Shown in pieces: positions 1 to 5,007 of a stretch of 5,007 nucleotides of DNA. The notes beneath the pieces are model-generated. The model was not told where the DNA came from and did no database searches. It saw only the letters and a list, made by a program, of their open reading frames with translations. Made by a program: the position numbers and the translations under genes. This DNA is from Gemmatimonadales bacterium. GTDB lineage: Bacteria; Gemmatimonadota; Gemmatimonadetes; Gemmatimonadales; GWC2-71-9. The stretch covers positions 1-5,007 of the forward strand of contig SPDF01000161.1 in the NCBI GenBank assembly GCA_004525055.1, read 5' to 3'. Position 1 is the stretch's first letter; each line of letters opens with the position of its first letter.

Positions 1-566
1 GCCAGGGTCCCGTGGCCATCCGGTCCCATGAAGCCGGCTGCCTCGTGAGACGGGGGCTCCGGGAATTCCTTCACCTGCGCCATGGTCAGCGTGGTAGCCC
101 GCGCGAGCGGCAGATGGCAGGTGGCGCAGGCGGTGTCGGGGGCGGCCAGGTGCTCCGTCTTGATGCCGTGACAAGCCAGGCACTGCGGCAGCACCGCCGG
201 CTCGACGGTCATCCAGGAGCTACCATCAGGGATGTGGCAGGCGGGGCAGTTCAGCGTCGAATCCCGACCCGCCTTGGCGATCACTTCTTTTCCGTGCTCC
301 GCGTGTGTGAACCGCAGGTTTGTCCCAGCAGCCCGCGGCGCCTTCCAGTCCACTCGGCGTTCAATCGTCCCGTCGTGGCAGTTCACGCAACCCACACCAG
401 ATGGGAGGAGCGGCGACGCGGCATCGATCGCGCCCGCGTGACACGCGGTGCAACTCGGGAAGACCTTCGCGTGCTGGACATGGTCGAACCGATCAGCGTC
501 CTGCGCCGAAAGGGAAGCAGTCACGAAGACCAGGGCGAGGATCAGGAGCGGGAGTACGCGTTGCAT
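1..566 (-). CDS. Secreted multiheme cytochrome c, N-terminal part (3' end outside window)
   Basis: Reading the minus strand from ATG at 566 gives 188 residues open to the window edge, so the gene is truncated here by the window. The first ~21 residues form a signal peptide (MQRV, then a Leu/Val/Ala core ending SLSA before QD). Five haem motifs follow: CTACH (39-43), CVNCH (60-64), CPACH (107-111), CLACH (129-133) and CATCH (147-151). FxHxxH segments at 27-32 and 86-91 are typical of c3/c7-like cytochromes, where such histidines ligate neighbouring haems. More haems may lie downstream. The likely role is periplasmic electron carrier or the cytochrome partner of the barrel encoded just upstream. 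The start follows the barrel gene's TGA by one base (TGACATG), with a GGCGGGG purine run about 7 nt ahead, so translation is probably coupled. Its motif order resembles the C-terminal domain of the 20-haem protein in the same operon. Confidence 0.88.
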   Translation of the reverse strand, partial: MQRVLPLLILALVFVTASLSAQDADRFDHVQHAKVFPSCTACHAGAIDAASPLLPSGVGCVNCHDGTIERRVDWKAPRAAGTNLRFTHAEHGKEVIAKAGRDSTLNCPACHIPDGSSWMTVEPAVLPQCLACHGIKTEHLAAPDTACATCHLPLARATTLTMAQVKEFPEPPSHEAAGFMGPDGHGTL

Positions 567-567
567 G

Positions 568-2058
568 TCAGTACCCCGCCGGTCGGTTGGTGATGGCCTT
601 GGGGAGCGGGAGTCGGTCCGCCGAGCTGAAGGTCATCACGACCTTGGCCCCGAATCGGATCTGGTCCCACTCGAAGGAGGCGGCATCTGGCCGTTCGCGG
701 TTCTCGTCGTACCGGGCCATCGTGAAGGCCACACTTACATTGTCGCGCGCCACGACGGAGGCCTGCATCCCGTACACGAGGACCACCGACTGATCCCAGC
801 GGTACTCCAGGGGTCGGGAGAGGGAACTCCCGTAGACCATGATGGAGTACTCGCCGGTGGGCGCGAAGGTGACGCTGCCATCCCAGCCGCTGGAAGATGC
901 CCCAGTCCCGAATTCCTTCTGATAGCCGAGCTGGGCCCGCCAGGCGTTCGAGAACTGGTAGGTCCCGCCGACCGAATAGCGCCACCCGGAGTCTCCGATG
1001 GAGACCAAGGGCGTCGAGGTTTCGGTATCCTCGAACTGGTACGCCTCACCTCGGACGCGGAGTTGGAGTCGCTGGGTGGCCTGGAAGGAGACCGAACCGT
1101 AGACGGCGTTGTAGGGCACTGGACTGAAGGCGCCCCAGACGGTCCAGAGCTCGTAGAACGGGGCGTACCGCCTGTAGCCAGCCACGACGCCGAGTCTCGG
1201 TGCGGTGAACCGCAGCGCGGCATCCGCGCTGCCCCAGAGCCCGCTGGCCATGTCGTAGATGGCGCCGCCCACGAGGCTCCAGTGGCCGTACGGCCGCAGG
1301 GTGGCCGAGGCGGCCACCCGCTCCGACCCGAAGTACTTACTGGTCTGGTCCACTGTCCGCCGGTACTCGGCGCTGAGTTCGGCGTGGGGCGATGCCCACG
1401 TGCCGACCAGCCCGGCCACCACCGGACTCTCCTCGGGCAGGTAATCGGACTGAGGGTTCACCTCGCTCGAGGTGATGAGAAGGTTGGAGCCCTGAGCCAG
1501 CCCCCAGCCGAGATACCCGGAGAGCGCCAACCCGGCACTCGCGAGCCGTCCCGTCAGCTGCCCGCCGTCGAACCCGTACGCGCCGAGGCGTCCGGAGATC
1601 AGCTTTCGGCCCGCGACGATGGTCCAGGCGGGGGCGGCGTACTCGGCGTAGCCCTCGATGAGCTGGAAGTCGGGTGACGTGCCGGGCCAGGAGGCTGCGC
1701 TGTTGAAGCCGGTGGTGGCGTAGCCGTTGACTTGGACTCGGAGGCCGGGGAGCCCGAGCCCCCACATCGTCAGCGCGGCCTGTGCCACGGCCGGAGTGGT
1801 CGTGTTGATCGGACCGGGCACCCAGTAATTGCAGTACGACGCGCCGGAGGTGCACGACACGGCGTAGCCGGTGGGTGTCTCCAGGCTTCCGTTCCCGGTC
1901 GCCACCACGCTGTCCCTCGGGATGCTGTCCGCCTTGTAGCCGCGGAAGCTCACACCCTGGATGCCCCCTGAGAGGCGAAGATTGTAGCCCTGTGCCGATG
2001 CGATGGCCGGCAGGAGAGCCACGAGAGACGCCGTGGCGGCGAGGGTCCGCAGGCTCAT
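568..2058 (-). CDS. Outer-membrane beta-barrel protein, putative porin of a porin-cytochrome conduit
   Basis: A 496-residue exported protein. The ATG at 2058 is chosen because it begins a classical signal peptide (MSLRT, hydrophobic core LAATASLVALLPAIA, cleavage after ASA at 20-22). It has a strong GGAGG ribosome site 5 nt upstream and overlaps the previous stop as ATGA. The mature part shows the alternating polar/hydrophobic, Gly- and aromatic-rich pattern of transmembrane beta-strands (for example 131-152, 225-232, 287-298, 317-340, 358-380, 391-410, 421-449, 464-477), with short turns and longer polar loops. Cys69 and Cys76 may form a disulfide in an N-terminal loop. A striking aromatic stretch (295-320, containing YELWTVWGAFSP) falls mid-barrel. 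The last clear strand ends near Phe477 and is followed by a 19-residue tail, not the usual terminal aromatic. There is no haem motif. It lies between two multiheme cytochrome genes, which suggests a barrel that holds or docks a cytochrome, as MtrB or PioB do, although it is shorter than those. A plain solute porin remains possible. Confidence 0.85.
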   Translation of the reverse strand: MSLRTLAATASLVALLPAIASAQGYNLRLSGGIQGVSFRGYKADSIPRDSVVATGNGSLETPTGYAVSCTSGASYCNYWVPGPINTTTPAVAQAALTMWGLGLPGLRVQVNGYATTGFNSAASWPGTSPDFQLIEGYAEYAAPAWTIVAGRKLISGRLGAYGFDGGQLTGRLASAGLALSGYLGWGLAQGSNLLITSSEVNPQSDYLPEESPVVAGLVGTWASPHAELSAEYRRTVDQTSKYFGSERVAASATLRPYGHWSLVGGAIYDMASGLWGSADAALRFTAPRLGVVAGYRRYAPFYELWTVWGAFSPVPYNAVYGSVSFQATQRLQLRVRGEAYQFEDTETSTPLVSIGDSGWRYSVGGTYQFSNAWRAQLGYQKEFGTGASSSGWDGSVTFAPTGEYSIMVYGSSLSRPLEYRWDQSVVLVYGMQASVVARDNVSVAFTMARYDENRERPDAASFEWDQIRFGAKVVMTFSSADRLPLPKAITNRPAGY

Positions 2059-4061
2059 GTGCCCCTCCCACCCACCAGTCGGGAGCGCCATTCAGCGGGC
2101 GTCGCGTCGAGGTGGCAAGGCGTGCATTCCTGGGCCGGGTAGTGATCGGCCTGCTGCGGTTGGTGGCAGGTCAGGCAGAACGACCGCGACGGAGTCAGCT
2201 GAGCAATGCGCGCCGGCGTATGGCAGGCATCGCACCCTTCATGGGCGACGGCGGGCGGCGTGTGCGGCGCTTCGATATCGCCACCGGCGTGGCAGGCGGC
2301 GCAGTCTTCGGCCTCCGTGTGGTGCTGCTTGTGGCAGGACGCGCAGCCCTTAACTTCGGCGCCGGGCGCCAGCGACACCGGCGTGGTGTGGCACTCCTTG
2401 CAGGCCAGCTCTGTGTGCTGGGAGTGCTGGAAGCTCACGTCCCGCGGGCGTGGGGCGTGCGCCGGCACCGCTACTGTGACGCGGTTCGCCGCCACGGTCA
2501 AGGCGGAGGCGTCGTGGCAGGCGGCGCAGGCTCGCTCGGCCCCAGCCGAGTGGTGGCAGAGCTGACACCCGCGCGGGGTCTCGAAATTCAGCATGGAGGT
2601 TGCCGAGGACGTCGCGTGGCAGGTGAGACATGCCACGGCCTTGTGTTCGGCGTGCTCGAAACTGTCCGCCGGAGCCGGAGAGACGAACGCCGCCGGAGGG
2701 TCCTCATCCGGCGGCGCGTCGCCCTTGCCATGAGGGCCGATCGGGTCTGGCCGCGCCGACAGGGACCGGAGCGCCTTGGTGGTATCGAAGGGCAGTGGAG
2801 GCTTCCGAACCTTTCCGGTGACCGAGCCGCGCACCCGTTCATGGCAATCGGCGCAGGCGCTGGCGTCCACGCGTGCCGCATGCGGCGTGTGACAGGTTTC
2901 GCAGTTCTCGACGGCCTGCCGGTGAATCTTGCCGGTATGGAACTCGACTCGCTCCCAGTCATCGTGACACCCGGCGGTGGTGCAGGACTTCCGCGCATCC
3001 GCCGGCTCGATGTTGGTATGCATGTTGTGGCACATGCCGCACTTGCCGCTGTGCGGGTCACGCCTCGGATCAAAGTCCTTGAGGCGCTCCTCCATCTCAT
3101 GGCAGCTGAAGCACTGCTCGTTGCCGGGGCGGAGCGTTCCCCCCGCGGAATCGACCGTCGCCAGCTTGGGGACTTCGGCCGCGAATTCGTGGCACACGGC
3201 GCAGTGCATCCGCAGCAGCCCCGACTGTTTGGCCTCGGCCATCTTTGTAAGGCGGATCGTCACGTCGTCGGTCAGGTGGCAGCCCTGCTGGGCGCAGGTC
3301 GAGTCCACCGGAACAAATCGGTGTGCCGACCGGGCATGACAGGTCAGGCACTCCACGTCCTTGTCCTTGAGCGAATCGGACTCGAAATGGACCCGGTGGC
3401 CCGCCGTGGTCGCGATTTCCTCCCAGAACTCCTTCGCTTCGCCCTTCTCATGGCAACTCTTACAGACTGTCGGTGGCACCTTGGCGTGCTCCGGCACCAT
3501 GTCGGGCCGGTCAATCATCCAGAGGCCCAACTCGAGGATCTGTGCCTTCATGTCGGGTGTGTGGCAGTCGTGGCACTCGAGGGCGTCGTGCTTCCCCTCG
3601 AGTTGATTGACGATCAGGTAGGTGCCGGTGTCCGGCCGGACGAACGGCTGGCCTGCCGGAATGAAAATGTGGCAACCCCGGCAGAAGTCGTTGTCGTGCT
3701 CCATATAGTGGTTGACCTTGTACCCCATCCCCAGAAGAGCGAGGAGGAACACCCCCACCGTGGAGCCCATGACGATCTTGGTACCCCGGCTCCGGGTGGT
3801 CAGCCAGGTCCAGATGTCGGCGCGGTGCTTCCAGAGGAACCAGAGCGCCGCGAAGCCGACGGCAGCGCCGAGCACGATGCCCAAGATCATCACCCAGCCG
3901 GGCCGCTGGAAGATCCACTGGACGAGGTGGATGATCGGATCCGGGACTGGAGACTCAACCAGCCCGCTGTCGGCGACACCCTGCAACGAATCGACCATGG
4001 CCCCCGGCAAAATGCCGGGAGCCATGGTCGGGAAGGAGACAGAGAGTGTCTGTACGATCAC
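2055..4061 (-). CDS. Inner-membrane-anchored 20-haem cytochrome c, NapC/NirT-like N-terminus
   Basis: Probable quinone-linked periplasmic electron-transfer protein. The 668 residues include two hydrophobic segments (about 55-77 and 96-114). They are joined by a basic loop (KHR...R.R..K), which suggests a cytoplasmic loop and a periplasmic haem region. There are 18 CXXCH motifs, with first Cys at 127, 163, 200, 238, 287, 317, 341, 387, 403, 478, 499, 512, 554, 573, 587, 610, 629 and 646, plus two CX4CH motifs at 256 and 360. Haems 1-11 (127-407) form one block beginning like NapC/NirT proteins. A Pro/Asp-rich, haem-free linker (about 411-466) separates it from haems 12-20 (478-650), a c3/c7-like block with FxHxxH segments at 468 and 544. 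The Met often found just after the first haem motif in the NapC/NrfH family is absent (CRGCHIF). The start is uncertain: GTG at 4061 lacks a good ribosome site, and in-frame ATGs at 4025 and 3998 lie inside an inverted repeat. The last codons overlap the next gene's start (ATGA). Family assignment is by motif only; it is far longer than the 4-haem NapC. Confidence 0.9.
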   Translation of the reverse strand: MIVQTLSVSFPTMAPGILPGAMVDSLQGVADSGLVESPVPDPIIHLVQWIFQRPGWVMILGIVLGAAVGFAALWFLWKHRADIWTWLTTRSRGTKIVMGSTVGVFLLALLGMGYKVNHYMEHDNDFCRGCHIFIPAGQPFVRPDTGTYLIVNQLEGKHDALECHDCHTPDMKAQILELGLWMIDRPDMVPEHAKVPPTVCKSCHEKGEAKEFWEEIATTAGHRVHFESDSLKDKDVECLTCHARSAHRFVPVDSTCAQQGCHLTDDVTIRLTKMAEAKQSGLLRMHCAVCHEFAAEVPKLATVDSAGGTLRPGNEQCFSCHEMEERLKDFDPRRDPHSGKCGMCHNMHTNIEPADARKSCTTAGCHDDWERVEFHTGKIHRQAVENCETCHTPHAARVDASACADCHERVRGSVTGKVRKPPLPFDTTKALRSLSARPDPIGPHGKGDAPPDEDPPAAFVSPAPADSFEHAEHKAVACLTCHATSSATSMLNFETPRGCQLCHHSAGAERACAACHDASALTVAANRVTVAVPAHAPRPRDVSFQHSQHTELACKECHTTPVSLAPGAEVKGCASCHKQHHTEAEDCAACHAGGDIEAPHTPPAVAHEGCDACHTPARIAQLTPSRSFCLTCHQPQQADHYPAQECTPCHLDATPAEWRSRLVGGRGT
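2059..2069 (-). promoter_or_regulatory. Ribosome binding site of the barrel gene
   Basis: On the minus strand the sequence GGGAGGGGCAC directly precedes the ATG at 2058. The GGAGG core ends 5 nt before the start codon. The site lies within the last codons of the upstream 20-haem gene, and the start overlaps that gene's TGA as ATGA. This decides the start at 2058 over the in-frame ATG at 2091. Confidence 0.8.
2112..2663 (-). other. C-terminal c3/c7-like nonahaem domain of the 20-haem protein
   Basis: Residues 467-650 hold haems 12-20. The order begins FxHxxH, three CXXCH, then a second FxHxxH, then six more CXXCH. The two FxHxxH units (SFEHAEHKAVACLTCH and SFQHSQHTELACKECH) match at most fixed positions and point to an internal duplication of about 76 residues. 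The domain is set off from haems 1-11 by a Pro/Asp-rich linker. A similar motif order occurs in the cytochrome at 1-566, suggesting a fused or duplicated carrier module. Confidence 0.65.
3992..4030. repeat. 18-bp near-perfect inverted repeat (hairpin) at the 5' end of the 20-haem gene
   Basis: The arms are CGACCATGGCCCCCGGCA (3992-4009) and TGCCGGGAGCCATGGTCG (4013-4030), with a 3-nt loop (AAA on +, UUU in the minus-strand transcript). The only mismatch (4002 against 4020) becomes a U-G wobble in the minus-strand mRNA, so the transcript can form an uninterrupted, GC-rich 18-pair stem. Each arm contains an in-frame ATG (4025 and 3998). The RNA after the stem (AUUCGUUGCAGG...) has no U-tract, so it does not look like an intrinsic terminator. 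It could be an mRNA-stability or translation-control hairpin between the first and second genes, or a protein-binding palindrome. If the GTG at 4061 is used, it simply encodes the near-mirror peptide MAPGILPGAMV. Confidence 0.85.
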
Positions 4062-4065
4062 ACCA

Positions 4066-5007
4066 CTAACGTGCGCTACTCAGCTTCGATTGTCCAGAGG
4101 TGTAGCTGACGCCAGGACGGCTCAGCGCCTTGTCCATCAGCGCCTTGACCGTCGGGCTGGGCGGCCCCGGCAGGAACGCGCCGTAGACCGACTGTACCTC
4201 GGCGATGCTGGCCGCCAGAAGCGCCTCGTAGTAGAACGGGTTGTGGACGCCGTGCGACCCGTCGTTGTGGTCGTAGAGATTGTCCGCCAGCATCATGGCA
4301 TTGAACAGCGCCCCTTCCGCTGGCGACACGGTATTGTCGTTGGCATCGAACGCCTGTACGCCATTGACGGTGGGGTTGCCGGCGGTGAAGAGCAGGTATA
4401 CCAGATTGCCTGCATCGGCCGCATCCATGTACGGCTCGCCGCCCGTGTTCAGGGTGGGGTTGAGGTCGTTCCAGAGCTGGTTGGCCAGGCTGGCGACGGT
4501 CGACTGCTGGTTGACCAGCGCCGAAGCAGCCACATCCGCGCTGGCATGGCAGCCGGCATTCACGCATCCCGAGACGCCGGCTTCACCCCAGAAGCGGGTG
4601 GTGCTCGGAAGGTAGGCGCAACTGTTGTCCTTGATGGGCAGCCCAGCGCCGTCGAGGCAGGGGTTGGGCGAGAAGAGGTGCCCGACCGACTGGAACGTGA
4701 AGGCGCCAGTAATGGGGTCGGTCACCGTCTGCTTGTTGACGTGACACCCGGCGCAGAGCCGCGGGTTCTTGGCGGAGGAGTGCGTCGTGAAGGCCGCGGT
4801 GGTGTCGAACACGAAGTTCTGCGGAATGTAGCCCGCGCCCTCGCCGACCACGATCGGGCCCTGGGCGGCGTGGGAGCCGCGCTTCGTGACGGTCGCGGTC
4901 GAATTCGAGAAGCTGCCGCTCGGTGTTGTGCCGCGGTTGTGGCAGCTCATGCAGAGGTTGGCGGAGGTCTCGGGAATGTCGATCGGCATCCGGAGCTGCT
5001 TGGAGTA
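4066..5007 (-). CDS. Multiheme c-type cytochrome, C-terminal part (5' end outside window)
   Basis: The frame is open from the window edge (first codon TAC) to a TAG stop, giving 313 residues; the start and any signal peptide lie beyond the window. Numbering from the first visible residue, haem motifs are CMSCH (19-23), CAGCH (85-89) and a longer-spaced CVNAGCH (148-154). Two further cysteines (117 and 130) are not in haem motifs and could form a disulfide. About 160 residues after the last haem contain no further motif, but hold a histidine-bearing segment DHNDGSHGVHNPFYYEALL (246-264). Similar 'GVHNP.Y...LL' segments occur near the C-terminus of several multiheme cytochrome families and may supply distal haem ligands. 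The protein is probably an exported electron-transfer protein, periplasmic or cell-surface; which one cannot be decided without the N-terminus. It is the first of four co-directional genes and ends 4 nt before the GTG proposed for the next. A catalytic role is possible, but no recognised reductase signature is visible. Confidence 0.85.
   Translation of the reverse strand, partial: YSKQLRMPIDIPETSANLCMSCHNRGTTPSGSFSNSTATVTKRGSHAAQGPIVVGEGAGYIPQNFVFDTTAAFTTHSSAKNPRLCAGCHVNKQTVTDPITGAFTFQSVGHLFSPNPCLDGAGLPIKDNSCAYLPSTTRFWGEAGVSGCVNAGCHASADVAASALVNQQSTVASLANQLWNDLNPTLNTGGEPYMDAADAGNLVYLLFTAGNPTVNGVQAFDANDNTVSPAEGALFNAMMLADNLYDHNDGSHGVHNPFYYEALLAASIAEVQSVYGAFLPGPPSPTVKALMDKALSRPGVSYTSGQSKLSSAR

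Noticed and set aside
12..593. A 193-codon plus-strand frame near the window start
   Set aside because: The opposite strand here encodes a signal peptide and five CXXCH motifs in one frame running off the window edge, which is far stronger evidence.
448..1677. A 409-codon open frame on the plus strand
   Set aside because: It lies antisense to the barrel gene and the last cytochrome gene; composition is that of a shadow frame and no motif or ribosome site supports it.
2056..2091. Earlier in-frame ATG (2091) for the barrel gene
   Set aside because: It would add 11 residues before a complete signal peptide and lacks a comparable ribosome site; the ATG at 2058 has GGAGG at 5 nt and an ATGA overlap.
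2112..3681. Recurrent short DNA words (GTGGCA, CAGGC) on the plus strand suggesting a repeat array
   Set aside because: They are the complements of recurring CXXCH codons (TGC..TGCCAC), irregularly spaced, and not a CRISPR or tandem DNA repeat.
3992..4030. Reading the inverted repeat as a rho-independent terminator
   Set aside because: No run of U follows the stem in the minus-strand transcript, and downstream genes are tightly packed with no sign of a new promoter.
1875..4109. A 744-codon open frame on the plus strand
   Set aside because: It is antisense to the 20-haem gene and the start of the barrel gene. Its translation is rich in Arg, Gly, Val and Ala with no recognisable domain, as expected from the complement of GC-rich codons. 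The minus strand has haem motifs, a signal peptide and ribosome sites.

Overview
The window is a compact, gene-dense stretch read entirely from the minus strand. In transcription order (high to low coordinates) it holds four genes: (1) the 3' end of a multiheme c-type cytochrome (4066-5007, 5' end beyond the window); (2) a 668-residue, membrane-anchored cytochrome with 20 haem-binding motifs (2055-4061); (3) a 496-residue outer-membrane beta-barrel protein with a signal peptide (568-2058); and (4) the 5' end of a secreted multiheme cytochrome with at least five haem motifs (1-566, 3' end beyond the window). Gaps are 4 nt, a 4-nt ATGA overlap and 1 nt, so this looks like one operon. No promoter or terminator is visible, and there is no gene-free stretch longer than a few tens of bases.

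The parts match an electron conduit across a diderm envelope. An inner-membrane NapC/NirT-like protein could take electrons from the quinone pool (or deliver them to it). Its long periplasmic haem chain would carry them towards the outer membrane. A beta-barrel could house or partner a cytochrome at the outer membrane, with soluble or surface cytochromes on either side. This is the logic of known porin-cytochrome systems (MtrCAB, PioAB, the Geobacter Omb/Oma/Omc and Ext clusters). The gene order and the fused 20-haem anchor do not match any of those that I can recall. Electron direction and terminal substrate cannot be read from the sequence.

The organism is a GC-rich diderm bacterium. The signal peptides ending at ...A|Q and the richness in multiheme cytochromes would fit Gemmatimonadota, Acidobacteriota or a deltaproteobacterial lineage; this assignment is a weak inference.

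Besides the genes, the clearest signal is a near-perfect 18-bp inverted repeat (3992-4030) over the first codons of the 20-haem gene. It contains two in-frame ATG codons and makes that gene's start uncertain. Three haem sites use the unusual spacing C-x3-G-C-H. The C-terminal haem domain of the 20-haem protein has the same motif order as the last cytochrome in the operon.
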